Below, in pieces: positions 17,001 to 25,124 of a DNA stretch of 64,000 bases; the first letter of the stretch is position 1, and each line of letters begins with the position of its first letter. The stretch comes from Candidatus Ribeiella danica. GTDB taxonomy: Bacteria > Chloroflexota > Chloroflexia > Chloroflexales > Roseiflexaceae. The notes under the pieces were generated by a model. The model did not search any database. It had not been told where the DNA came from and saw only the letters and a program-made list of their open reading frames with translations. The stretch spans positions 682,001 to 746,000 of the forward strand of contig JADKFS010000002.1 in NCBI GenBank assembly GCA_016717335.1, given 5' to 3'. The position numbers and the translations under genes were made by a program.

Positions 17001-18485
17001 ATGGCATGTCTCAAAACACAACGGCGGCCGATTCGCCATCGGCGGCGCCCGGGGGGCGCGGGGCTACGACAGATCGCCCCGCTGCCCGAGTGGCTCGTGG
17101 CGATCGGGCGGCCAGAGCGGGTGATCGAGGCGCTGTCGCGCCACGTACCGGAGCTGGCGACCGGCGCGCTGACCCTACAGAGCTGCAAGATCAAGCACCT
17201 CGGGCTGGACGACGATATCGGCTGCTGGACCGGCGAGTACACCTGCACGATCGAGGGGCCGGCGCAGCGGCGATCCGTCCAGCTTCGCGGCATATTGGCC
17301 CCGCCCGGCGGCGGCGCGCCGGACTCGCAGCCGTCGGCGGTAGCGTTCGGCGCCGCTGGCTGGCGCTGCTACCTCCCCGAGCTGCGCCTGGAGCTGCAGA
17401 CACGGCTGCCCGAGCCGGAGCTGCCCGCCCTGCCGCTGCTGACCGACCCGGATCAGGCGCGCGCTCTGCTGGAGCAGAGCATTCGCGCCGGGTCGCCCGC
17501 CTACCGGGATATCCGCATCCAATCCTGCGAACCCGATATGGCCCGCTCGCACGCCGCTGTCCGGCACGTCCTTCGCTACAAGCTCGCCTACCCGCTCGAC
17601 GCGCCGGCCGGCCATAGCTGGCCGCCCCTGGTCGTCGCCAAGACCTACGACAGCGACCTGGGGCAGAACGCGTACGCGAGCATGCGCGCGCTGTGGGAGT
17701 CGCCGCTGCGCAGCTCGGGCGTGGTGACGATCGCCGAGCCGCTGGCCTACATGCCCGAGCTGAAAATACTCGTGCAGGGGCCGGTGCGCGAGCAGCAGAC
17801 GCTGGAGGACATGCTGGAGACGGCGATACGCTCCGACTCGCCCGCGGCGCTGGACGAGCTGCAGTCGTTCATGCAGAAAGCCGCCGCCGGACTCGCCGCG
17901 CTCCACCAGTCGGGCGTGAGCTACGGCCGGCCGTTCACCTGGCTGGATCGGCTTGCGCAGGCGCGCGCCGCGCTGGCCGGGCTGGTGCGGCCGCTGCCGG
18001 AGTTCGCGCGCGCCGTCGAGCCGACGCTCGCGCGGCTGGAGGCCCGCGCGGCCGAGACGCCGCCCGACCCGGCCGTGCCCGCGCACGGCGCGTTCCGGGC
18101 CGCGCAGGTGCTGATCGACCACGGGCAGATCGGCCTGATCGACTTCGACGGCTTCTGCCAGGCCGAGCCGGCGATGGACCTGGCGCGCTTCAGCGCGACC
18201 GCCAAGGACGTCGGGCTCGAGGCGGCGCTCGGCAAGGCCGACGGCGACGACCCGGCCACACAGGAGCTGCGCCTGCGGCGGCTCCTGCAGATCGAAGCCC
18301 TGTGCGCGGCCTTCACGGCCCAGTACGAGGCGCTGGCCCCCGTCTCGCGCGAGCGCATCGCGCTCTGGGAGGCGCTCAATATCCTGACGCTGGTCATGGC
18401 CTCGTGGAAGAAGGTCAAGCCCGCGCGGCTACGGTATACGCTGCTCATGCTCGAACGCTTGCTCAGCAGCAATGGATTGGATTGA
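17001..18485 (+). CDS. APH-fold pseudokinase-like protein, N-terminus possibly frameshifted
   Basis: This ~494-aa protein is paralogous to the next gene and, more distantly, to the kinase modules at 8352 and 12550. The catalytic loop reads VPAHGAFRAAQVLID (His362, Ala364), so the catalytic Asp of HGD is replaced by Ala, while the metal-binding GLIDFDGFCQAEPAMDL is kept. It may be a regulatory pseudokinase. The start is uncertain: the ATG at 17001 abuts GGAGGA with no spacing, whereas the ATG at 17006 has ideal spacing but is in another frame (MSQNTTAADSPSAAPGG), joining this frame only if one base were removed in the G/C runs at 17049-17063. By comparison with the paralogue (MPLDTDL...LGALPEW) I suspect a one-base insertion or a sequencing error. 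Confidence 0.8.
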   Translation: MACLKTQRRPIRHRRRPGGAGLRQIAPLPEWLVAIGRPERVIEALSRHVPELATGALTLQSCKIKHLGLDDDIGCWTGEYTCTIEGPAQRRSVQLRGILAPPGGGAPDSQPSAVAFGAAGWRCYLPELRLELQTRLPEPELPALPLLTDPDQARALLEQSIRAGSPAYRDIRIQSCEPDMARSHAAVRHVLRYKLAYPLDAPAGHSWPPLVVAKTYDSDLGQNAYASMRALWESPLRSSGVVTIAEPLAYMPELKILVQGPVREQQTLEDMLETAIRSDSPAALDELQSFMQKAAAGLAALHQSGVSYGRPFTWLDRLAQARAALAGLVRPLPEFARAVEPTLARLEARAAETPPDPAVPAHGAFRAAQVLIDHGQIGLIDFDGFCQAEPAMDLARFSATAKDVGLEAALGKADGDDPATQELRLRRLLQIEALCAAFTAQYEALAPVSRERIALWEALNILTLVMASWKKVKPARLRYTLLMLERLLSSNGLD

Positions 18486-18512
18486 TTCGCGATCATCGTG
18501 GAGGAATGCGGC

Positions 18513-20006
18513 ATGCCACTCGATACTGATCTGGTTTCCCAGGCGCTGGACGCACAGCTCGCGCCTGGCCTGCTTGGCCTGGGCGCCCTCCCGGAGTGGC
18601 TGGCGGCGCCCGCGCAGCCGGAGCGCGTCGCCGCGGCGCTGGAGCGGATCGTGCCCGAGATCGCGTCCGGCGATCTCGCGATCCGCCGCTGCAAGCCCGA
18701 CCGACTGCGCCTCAAAGGCCGCAGCTGGGAAGCGCTGTACGTGCTGACGCTCGAAGAGCTGCAGACCCAGACGGTCCGCCAGGTCAAGCTGGCCGGAGTG
18801 CTTACCCCGCCCGGCGTCGAGCGCGCGAGCCAGCCGACCGGCGGCCCCTTCGGCGCACCCGACTGGCGCGCCTACCTGCCGGAGCTGCGGCTCGACCTCT
18901 GGATGGCACCCGAGGACGCGGTGCTGGAGCTGCTGCCCATCCTGAGCGACGCCGAGCAGGCCCGCGCGCTGCTCGAGCAGAGCATCCGCGCCTGCACGCC
19001 CGACTACGCCGAGATTCGCATCAGCGCCGCCCGCCCCAGGGTGGCGCGCTACAAGCCCGGCAACCGCGCGACGGTCGTCTACGAGCTGGAGTACGCGCAG
19101 GCATCGGACGCCAGCCACGGCTGGCCGACCCTGGTCGTCGCGAAGACCTACAGCAAGGAGAAGGGGCAGAACGCCTACGATGCCATGCGCAAGCTGTGGG
19201 CGTCGCCGCTCTCGCGCGGCGACGTGGTGTCGATCGCCGCGCCGCTGGCGTACGTCCCCGAGCACAGGCTGCTCGTCCAGGGCCCGGTGCGCGGCGACCA
19301 CGACCTGAAAGACGCCCTGCACGACGCGCTGCGCGCCGGCACGCCCGCGGCGCTGGATGAGCTGCGCGAGCTTGTCCGCAAGACCGGCGCCGGGCTGGCG
19401 GCGCTGCACCAGTCGGGCGCGCGCCACGGCGAGACCATCACCTGGGACGACGAGATCGCCGAGATCCGCGGCGAGGTCGCGAACATCGCCGCCGTCGTCC
19501 CCGGCGTCGCGGAGGTGATCACGCCACTGCTGGCAGACCTGGAGTCGCTGTCCGTCGCGACGCCGGCCGAGCCGACGCTGCCGGCGCACCGCAGCTTCCG
19601 CCCGCAGCAGGTGCTGATCGATCGCGGCCAGGTCGGCTTCATCGACTTCGACGGCTTCTGCCTGGCCGAGCCGGCGCTGGATATCGCGCTGTTCCGCGCG
19701 ACGGTCAGGGAGATGGGGATCAACACCTCGCCGTCGGACAAGCAGAAGGAGTTCGAGTATCGCAGCGCCGACGAGCGCCTGGCCCGCCTGGGCCAGCTCG
19801 ACACGCTCTGCGAGGAGTTTCTGTCGGAGTACGAGCGGGTCGCGCCGGTGTCGCGCCAGCGCGTCGCGATCTGGGAGGCGCTCGATCTCCTGATGGTCGT
19901 GCTGCGCTGCTGGAGCAAGGTCAAACCGCACCAGCTCGGCCGCGCGGTGGCCCTGCTCGATCGGCACTTGGCCGCGATGGGCCTGCCCACTTCGACCCGC
20001 GAGTAG
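18513..20006 (+). CDS. APH-fold pseudokinase-like protein
   Basis: The 497-aa protein is a tandem paralogue of the preceding one: LGALPEWLAAPAQPERV, RALLEQSIRACTPDYAEIRI, PTLVVAKTYSKEKGQNAYDAMRKLW and LIDRGQVGFIDFDGFCLAEPALDI align over the full length. The catalytic loop is LPAHRSFRPQQVLID (His359, Ser361): neither the Gly nor the Asp of HGD is present, so phosphotransfer by the normal mechanism is unlikely. The start at 18513 has GGAGGA six bases upstream. The 27-base gap to the previous gene indicates one transcript. I infer that it forms a complex with its neighbour or with the kinase domain of the ABC fusion. Confidence 0.85.
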   Translation: MPLDTDLVSQALDAQLAPGLLGLGALPEWLAAPAQPERVAAALERIVPEIASGDLAIRRCKPDRLRLKGRSWEALYVLTLEELQTQTVRQVKLAGVLTPPGVERASQPTGGPFGAPDWRAYLPELRLDLWMAPEDAVLELLPILSDAEQARALLEQSIRACTPDYAEIRISAARPRVARYKPGNRATVVYELEYAQASDASHGWPTLVVAKTYSKEKGQNAYDAMRKLWASPLSRGDVVSIAAPLAYVPEHRLLVQGPVRGDHDLKDALHDALRAGTPAALDELRELVRKTGAGLAALHQSGARHGETITWDDEIAEIRGEVANIAAVVPGVAEVITPLLADLESLSVATPAEPTLPAHRSFRPQQVLIDRGQVGFIDFDGFCLAEPALDIALFRATVREMGINTSPSDKQKEFEYRSADERLARLGQLDTLCEEFLSEYERVAPVSRQRVAIWEALDLLMVVLRCWSKVKPHQLGRAVALLDRHLAAMGLPTSTRE

Positions 20007-20017
20007 CAGTGAGCGCT

Positions 20018-20092
20018 GGCTGATGCTGGCTTCGGCTCCACCGAAACCGGCATCAGCCAAAAATCCCGCTCGCCCGGGCGTGGGCGAGCGGG
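20018..20092. terminator. Two adjacent hairpins after the kinase-like gene
   Basis: First hairpin 20018-20058: 18-base arms with two weak pairs (GGCTGATGCTGG against CCGGCATCAGCC, loop CTCCA). Second 20065-20092: a perfect 11-bp stem, CCCGCTCGCCC / GGGCGAGCGGG. There is no T tract on the plus strand; on the minus strand the second stem is followed by ATTTTTGG. It probably ends the kinase transcript or insulates the oxidase gene. Confidence 0.6.
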
Positions 20093-20243
20093 AGGGCGAT
20101 GCGGGCAAACAGCGCGCCGGGATGCGAAAGAACCTGTACTTTTACGCAACACAATGCTGTGTAACCACCCCTAGGCATCACACGTCTTCTCAAATAGAAG
20201 CTGTCCCTCAAGCGGCGGTTGTTTGTAGTAGGGGATAGGTAAC

Positions 20244-21530
20244 ATGAAGCTGTTCGCCCGCCTTTTCAGCATGCAGAGTCTCACCATCGCGGTCGGAATC
20301 CTCTTCCTCAGCGCGGTAGGCGGTGAGTTCGCGCTGCAGCGGTCGGCTCGCACGTCCGTGCAGGCCGCGACGATCGGCCAGACGCGCCACTACTACATCG
20401 CCGCCGACGAGGTCGACTGGGACTACGCGCCGTCCGGCTTGAACAAGATCACCGGGGCGCCGTTCGACGAGACGGCGAACGTCTTCGTGCAGCGCGGCGA
20501 CGGGCGAATCGGCAGGGTTTACCGCAAGTCGATCTACCGCGAGTATACCGACGCCTCGTTCACCCACCTGAAGCCGATCGCCCCCGCGTGGCAGCACCTG
20601 GGCACCCTTGGCCCGGCCATTCACGCCGAGGTCGGCGACACGATCGTGGTGGACTTCAAGAACAACACGCGCTACCCCGCGAGCATGCACCCGCACGGCG
20701 TGCGCTACAAGAAGGACTCCGAGGGCGCGCCCTACGCCGACGGCACATCCGGGGAAGAGAAAGCCGACGACGGCGTGCCGACCGGCCAGACCCACACCTA
20801 CGTCTGGGAGGTGCCCGAGCGCGCCGGCCCCGGCCCCGGCGACGGCAGCTCGGTGCTGTGGATGTACCACTCGCACAGCGACGAGGTGCTGGACACCTAC
20901 AGCGGCCTGATTGGCCCGCTGATCATCACCGCGCGCGGCAAGGCCCGGCCGGACGGCTCGCCCAGCGATGTCGATCGCGAGTTCGTGACGATGTTCCTGG
21001 TGAGCGACGAGAACCAGAGCGGCTATATCGACGACAACATCACGCAGCACGCCGGCCAGCCGCAGACCGTCAACAAGGACGACGAAGAGTTCCACGAGAG
21101 CAACCTGATGCACTCGATCAACGGCTACGTGTTCGGCAACCTGCCTGGGCTGGATATGAAGGTCGGCGAGCGAGTGCGCTGGTATGTGATCGGCATGGGC
21201 ACCGAGGTCGACCTGCACACGCCGCACTGGCACGGCCAGACGCTGACGACGAACGGGATGGGCATGGGCGCGCGCACCGATATGGTCGAGCTGCTGCCCG
21301 GCAGCATGAAGATCCTGGATATGGTGCCTGATAACCCTGGCACCTGGCTGTTCCACTGCCATGTGAACGACCATATTACGGCCGGCATGCTCGCGGTGTT
21401 CAACGTCGCGCCGGCCGATCAGGCCCCGGCGCAGCCCAGCAGCGCGGCGCTGGTCGCGCCGGCCGGGCTCACCGATCCGCTGTGGCAGTTCTACTGCCGC
21501 CTGGCCGGCAGGCCCGCCCAACACGCCTAG
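20244..21530 (+). CDS. Multicopper oxidase, ceruloplasmin/hephaestin-like
   Basis: The 428-aa protein has an N-terminal hydrophobic segment (LTIAVGILFLSAVGGEFAL, signal peptide or anchor), then the phrase YYIAADEVDWDYAP, characteristic of ceruloplasmin-type cupredoxins. All copper motifs are present: HPHG (MHPHGVRY), HSH (WMYHSHSDEV), HxxHxH (HTPHWHGQ) and the type-1/trinuclear HCHxxxHxxxxM (FHCHVNDHITAGM). It should oxidise Fe(II), Cu(I) or an organic donor outside the membrane. It is followed by a convergent two-component system of the kind that often responds to metal or envelope stress, but no link is proven. A purine-rich GGGGATAGG precedes the start. Confidence 0.9.
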   Translation: MKLFARLFSMQSLTIAVGILFLSAVGGEFALQRSARTSVQAATIGQTRHYYIAADEVDWDYAPSGLNKITGAPFDETANVFVQRGDGRIGRVYRKSIYREYTDASFTHLKPIAPAWQHLGTLGPAIHAEVGDTIVVDFKNNTRYPASMHPHGVRYKKDSEGAPYADGTSGEEKADDGVPTGQTHTYVWEVPERAGPGPGDGSSVLWMYHSHSDEVLDTYSGLIGPLIITARGKARPDGSPSDVDREFVTMFLVSDENQSGYIDDNITQHAGQPQTVNKDDEEFHESNLMHSINGYVFGNLPGLDMKVGERVRWYVIGMGTEVDLHTPHWHGQTLTTNGMGMGARTDMVELLPGSMKILDMVPDNPGTWLFHCHVNDHITAGMLAVFNVAPADQAPAQPSSAALVAPAGLTDPLWQFYCRLAGRPAQHA

Positions 21531-21634
21531 TGCCAGTACGCGGTGTCGGACCGATTGAGCGCGACGATGTCGGTGCCCGCCTCCGCCAGCGCCAGCGCGA
21601 CCCGCCCGTCCAATCTGAACTGATCGAGTATCAT
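21530..21634 (-). pseudogene. Remnant of a KduD-type short-chain dehydrogenase N-terminus
   Basis: On the minus strand an ATG at 21634 opens MILDQFRLDGRVAL, immediately followed by ALAEAGTDIVALNRSD and a stop. In 2-deoxy-D-gluconate/2-keto-3-deoxy-gluconate dehydrogenases the same start is separated from the ALALAEAGADIV helix by the NAD-binding TGxxxGxG loop, which is missing here, and nothing of the rest of the enzyme is left. This is a deletion relic that marks a past insertion or recombination next to the oxidase gene. Confidence 0.65.
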
Positions 21635-21657
21635 GTCCGATCCTTCTTCGTACAGAT

Positions 21658-21706
21658 CGCGATGGGGGTGAGGGCGCGGCGAAGCCGCGCCCTCACCCCC
21701 ATCGCG
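21658..21706. terminator. Perfect 23-bp hairpin with GAA loop between convergent genes
   Basis: Arms 21658-21680 and 21684-21706 are perfectly complementary (core GGGGGTGAGGGCGCGGC), loop GAA. It lies between the oxidase (plus) and the histidine kinase (minus), as expected of a bidirectional terminator without a T tract. A degenerate second inverted repeat (GGTTCGGAGGGGCC ... GGCTCCTCCAAACC) follows to 21765. Confidence 0.75.
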
Positions 21707-21799
21707 AGAGGTTCGGAGGGGCCTCAGGGCTCGTGCAACATTGGCTCCTCCAAACCTCCCCAACAGATCGCTGCCGGCGGCCAGTCGTCTTCCGCTGGG

Positions 21800-23236
21800 T
21801 CAATCGTGCTGCTCGACGCCGAAGGAGACCGGCGCCTCGACGCGGGCGCGCGCGCGCGCGCCCGCGTCGATCGCCTGCCCCCCCGCGTGCTGCTTTGCCG
21901 GGAGCGAGATCGTGAAGCTGGTGCCCTGGCCGGGGGTGGACGTCACCGCGATCGAGCCGCCGTGCGCCTCCACGATCGCCTTGGCGATCGCCAGCCCCAG
22001 GCCGGACGCGTTGCTGTCGGTCCGCTGGCGCGCCTTGTCGGCGCGGTAGAAGCGATCGAACACAAACGGCAGATCGTCCGCGTCGATCCCGCTGCCCGTG
22101 TCGCTCACCTTCACGTCGACGTGCTGGTTCTCGGCCGAGGCCGAGAGCACGATCGCCCCCTGGGTCGTGTAGCGCAGCGCGTTCGAAACCAGGTTGTTCA
22201 GCACCTGGGTCATCCGATCGGTGTCGACGTCGATCGACGGCAGGCCCTCGTCCGCCTCCACCCGCAGCCCGATGCCCTGCTGCTCGGCCTGGACGATGTA
22301 GGCCAGCCCGGTGCGCTCGATCAGCGCCCGCGGGTCGACGGTGCGGCGGTTGAGCGGCAGCTCGCCGGCGTCCGCCAGCGAGAGCACGCGCAGGTCGTCC
22401 ACCAGGCGCTGCAGGTGCTCCACTTCGTCGTGCATGATCGCGTAGAGCGCCGACGACCCATTCAGCCGCGCGTCCTTCAGCCCCTCGGTGTAGCCGCGCA
22501 GGATGGTGAGCGGCGTGCGCAGATCGTGCGCGAGGTCGGCCGTCATCTGCTTGCGCAGCTGGCTGGCGCGCGCCAGGTCCGCGCTCATCTGGTTGAACGA
22601 GGTCGCCAGCTGGCCGATCTCGTCGCGCGAGCGCACCACCACGCGCTGGTCGAGCGTCCCGCCGGCCATGCGCTGGGTGGCCGCGATCAGCTCGCGCACC
22701 GGGCGGGTGAGCGTGCGGGCCAGCAGGCCGCCCAGCAGCAGCGCCATCAGCGCGGCGATGCCGGCGCTCATCGCGGCGGCGACGGTCACGCGCCAGACAA
22801 ACGCAGTTTCGGCCGGCGGCGGCCCGGGGTCGCCGGGGTGCGCGCCCGGCGGCACGGTCACGATCAGCGTGCCGACCGTCTGCCCGCGCGCCTGCACCGC
22901 GACAGTGTCGCCCAGCGCGGCGCCCGACGCCTGCTGCCCGACGGTGTAGCCGCGGTTGCCCAAGACCACGACCTTGTTGGCGTCGACCAGGGCGACGCTG
23001 CGGCTGTAGAAGGACAGCGTCGGGTCTTTCGCGAGCATCGCGCTCACGCCGTCCCAGCTGCCCTGCGCCGTGTAGTACTCGGCCAGGGCGTCGCGCAGCA
23101 CCCCCTGGTCGCGCGTCGACAGAAACCGGTCGAACTCCGACCGGGTGCGCAGCCCGACCAGCAGGGCCACCAGGGCCGCGCCGATCACGCCGACCAGCAG
23201 GAAGGCGAGGGTGAGCTTTGCGGTGAGCGAGCGCAT
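21800..23236 (-). CDS. Sensor histidine kinase (BaeS-like)
   Basis: A 478-aa membrane kinase: first helix LAFLLVGVIGAALVALLVGL, a periplasmic sensor of about 110 residues, second helix at about 150-172, HAMP (RTLTRPVRELIAATQRMAGG), phospho-acceptor DLAHDLRTPL (His237), then N box NNLVSNALRYT, G1 VSDTGSGIDADDL, G2 ASGLGLAIAKAI. The C-terminal tail after residue 455 contains DAGARARARVEA, encoded by an alternating CG palindrome (described separately), and is probably a recent extension. It forms an operon with the response regulator, whose stop lies 22 bases upstream. Confidence 0.95.
   Translation of the reverse strand: MRSLTAKLTLAFLLVGVIGAALVALLVGLRTRSEFDRFLSTRDQGVLRDALAEYYTAQGSWDGVSAMLAKDPTLSFYSRSVALVDANKVVVLGNRGYTVGQQASGAALGDTVAVQARGQTVGTLIVTVPPGAHPGDPGPPPAETAFVWRVTVAAAMSAGIAALMALLLGGLLARTLTRPVRELIAATQRMAGGTLDQRVVVRSRDEIGQLATSFNQMSADLARASQLRKQMTADLAHDLRTPLTILRGYTEGLKDARLNGSSALYAIMHDEVEHLQRLVDDLRVLSLADAGELPLNRRTVDPRALIERTGLAYIVQAEQQGIGLRVEADEGLPSIDVDTDRMTQVLNNLVSNALRYTTQGAIVLSASAENQHVDVKVSDTGSGIDADDLPFVFDRFYRADKARQRTDSNASGLGLAIAKAIVEAHGGSIAVTSTPGQGTSFTISLPAKQHAGGQAIDAGARARARVEAPVSFGVEQHD
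21837..21870. repeat. 34-bp perfect palindrome with alternating CG core
   Basis: The sequence TCGACGCGGGCGCG and its mirror complement enclose a run of alternating C and G, giving a 34-bp perfect palindrome inside the last codons of the kinase gene. Such sequence can extrude as a cruciform or adopt Z-DNA. It may act as the transcript end, since the kinase stop lies 40 bases further. Confidence 0.75.
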
Positions 23237-23258
23237 AGGTGCTCCGATTGGCTACCAG

Positions 23259-23957
23259 CTACGCGCCGGAGCCCTTCTGCGGCGTGAACCGATAGCCCAT
23301 GCCATAGACAGTCTCGATATAGATCGGGTGGCGCGCGTCCGGCTCGATCTTGCTGCGCAGGTTGCGGATGTGCACGTCGATCGTGCGCTCGTAGCCCTCG
23401 TACGCATTGCCCGACATGCGGTCGAGCAGGTCGAGCCGCGAGAAGACCTGGCCCTGCGAGGCCATCAGCGTGGCCAGGATCTCGAACTCCGATGGCGTCA
23501 GATCGACGTAGTGCTCGCCGACCTTGACGGTGACGCCGGAGCGGTCCAGCACGATGTCGGCCGCGCGCAGCAGATCCGGCTCGACCGCGGTTCGCTGCGT
23601 GCGCCGCAGCACCGCCCGCACGCGCGCGATCAGCTCGCGCACGTTGAACGGCTTGGTGATGTAGTCGTCGGCGCCGAGCTCAAGGCCGACGATCTTGTCC
23701 TGATCTTCCACCTTGGCGGTGAGCATGATCACGGGCGTCTCCGACTCCTTGGCGAACGCGCGCATGAACTCGAAGCCGCCCATCTCGGGCATCATCACGT
23801 CGAGGATGATCAGAGCCGGCTTCTCGTAGCGCGCGACATACAGCGCCTCGCGCCCGTGGCCGGCCTCGACGACGCGATAGCCCTCCTGCTCCAGGTACAC
23901 CCGGATGAGATCGCGGAGCTTTGCCTCGTCGTCGACGACCAGTATCGTCTGCGTCAT
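23259..23957 (-). CDS. OmpR-family response regulator
   Basis: A 232-aa regulator with a receiver domain (VDDEAK, Asp53 in LIILDVMMPEMGG, LTAKVEDQD, ITKPFN) and a winged-helix DNA-binding domain (VGEHYVDLTPSEFEIL, GQVFSRLDLLDRM, IETVYGMGYRF). It is first in the operon with the BaeS-like kinase. Possible targets are its own region and the DUF4405 operon, whose upstream region carries two 11-bp direct repeats of a different sequence from those near 10040. Confidence 0.95.
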   Translation of the reverse strand: MTQTILVVDDEAKLRDLIRVYLEQEGYRVVEAGHGREALYVARYEKPALIILDVMMPEMGGFEFMRAFAKESETPVIMLTAKVEDQDKIVGLELGADDYITKPFNVRELIARVRAVLRRTQRTAVEPDLLRAADIVLDRSGVTVKVGEHYVDLTPSEFEILATLMASQGQVFSRLDLLDRMSGNAYEGYERTIDVHIRNLRSKIEPDARHPIYIETVYGMGYRFTPQKGSGA

Positions 23958-24127
23958 AGCTGGTGCCGCCCATTCTTCAGTCGTGCGCGGCCTCGGCCGC
24001 GCGCGCTACACACCGCTCTCACCGCCGCCACGCGTCGTTCGCCGAGAGCCGGTATTATCGGACGAACGCCCCAAGATCGCAAGCGCCAACCGAGGGCAGC
24101 TTGCCTGAAGTCTAGATCAGGTTCTTC

Positions 24128-24175
24128 CCAGACGATAGACCATAGACGATCGTCCATCGTCCATCGTCCAGTGTA
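24128..24175. repeat. CGTCCAT heptamer tandem repeat
   Basis: ATAGACC/ATAGACG words are followed by three CGTCCAT copies (24151-24171) between the response regulator start and the stop of the small membrane protein. Nothing else is recognisable in the 245-base gap. Confidence 0.75.
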
Positions 24176-24202
24176 CTCGGGCGTCTCGCGCTGGCCGGCG
24201 CT

Positions 24203-24550
24203 CTATGGTGACGGCCTCGCGCCGGGCGGCGACTGGCGCGGGCCGGACCCGGCCGGGCGCCGCGGCAGCAAGCGCGTCGCCAGCGAGACGACTGCGACGA
24301 TCACGCCGATGATCACGAAGTTCTTGATCACCTCGCCGATGCCGAACAGGCTCGGTCCTCCGCCGCGCTCGCGGTCGAACCCACCGTGATCGAATCCGCC
24401 GGGCGGGCCTTGCTCGCCGATCTGCGGCCGGCCGAACCCGCCGCGCTCTTCAAAGCCGGCGGCCGAGCTGGAGCTTGCGTAGACGTAGGTCGCGCCGACG
24501 ACGAGCAGAGCCGCGGCGAGGATCGCGAGTGTACGAGCGACGATCTTCAT
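24203..24550 (-). CDS. Small membrane protein, two predicted helices
   Basis: A 115-aa protein with an N-terminal hydrophobic segment (TLAILAAALLVVGATYVYA, signal peptide or helix), a Gly/Arg/Asp-rich middle (GGFDHGGFDRERGGG) and a second helix (NFVIIGVIVAVVSLATRLL) followed by a basic tail. I recognise no family. The start is one base beyond the stop of the upstream DUF4405 gene, whose last codons carry the AAGGAGG ribosome binding site, so it is translationally coupled and probably a partner of that protein. Confidence 0.75.
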   Translation of the reverse strand: MKIVARTLAILAAALLVVGATYVYASSSSAAGFEERGGFGRPQIGEQGPPGGFDHGGFDRERGGGPSLFGIGEVIKNFVIIGVIVAVVSLATRLLPRRPAGSGPRQSPPGARPSP

Positions 24551-24551
24551 G

Positions 24552-25076
24552 CTAGACCTCCTTGCGATTCGTCGGGGTGTTCAGCTGGCCGACGGGGCGG
24601 CTTGGCGACAGCGGCGCGATCACGAAGCGCTTGGTCATGCTGACGATCCACTGCCAGTGCAGCGCAACGTGCAGGCCGGTCAGGAACACCGCGAAGTCCG
24701 CCGAGAGGCTGTGCAGCCGCCGCCAGCTGCCGCCGCCCGCGACGTCGATGCCCAGCAGCGGCAGCGCCGACTGCGAGATCATCAGCCCGGTGAAGATGAT
24801 GACCGTGGTGTCGATGAACAGCAGAATGTTGAGCAGGTAGTTGATCCGCGCCGACCACTGCGTCTTGCCGAAAAAGCGCTTCGCCACCTGGATGATCCAC
24901 TGCCAGTGCAGCAGCAGGTGCGTCACAATCGCCGCGCCGAAGGCGATGCTGAGCCACTCGTGAATGGGGATCCCACTGAAGCGCGGCGCCATCGCCACCA
25001 GAAACGCGAGGAAGATCGCGAGATCGATCGCCAGGTTCAATTTGTTTCGATTGGGCTGTTTGGTCTTCTTCTGCAT
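24552..25076 (-). CDS. DUF4405-type cytochrome-b-like membrane protein
   Basis: A 174-aa protein with four hydrophobic helices (IDLAIFLAFLVAMAP, WLSIAFGAAIVTHLLL, YLLNILLFIDTTVIIFTGLMI, SLSADFAVFLTGLHVALHW). Conserved histidines lie in two pairs, HEW...THLLLHWQW and RRLHSLSA...LHVALHWQW, the arrangement proposed to bind two b-type hemes in the DUF4405/cytochrome b561-like group. It probably passes electrons across the membrane. The first of a two-gene operon; the region upstream carries a likely regulated promoter. Confidence 0.8.
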   Translation of the reverse strand: MQKKTKQPNRNKLNLAIDLAIFLAFLVAMAPRFSGIPIHEWLSIAFGAAIVTHLLLHWQWIIQVAKRFFGKTQWSARINYLLNILLFIDTTVIIFTGLMISQSALPLLGIDVAGGGSWRRLHSLSADFAVFLTGLHVALHWQWIVSMTKRFVIAPLSPSRPVGQLNTPTNRKEV

Positions 25077-25124
25077 GGGCCTGCCTCATCTTTGTGCTGT
25101 GTGGATGCTGTGTTCGATGAGACT

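Noticed and set aside
17001..17070. Programmed ribosomal frameshift
   Set aside because: No slippery heptamer with downstream structure is evident; an indel or sequencing error in G runs, or use of the 17001 start, is simpler.
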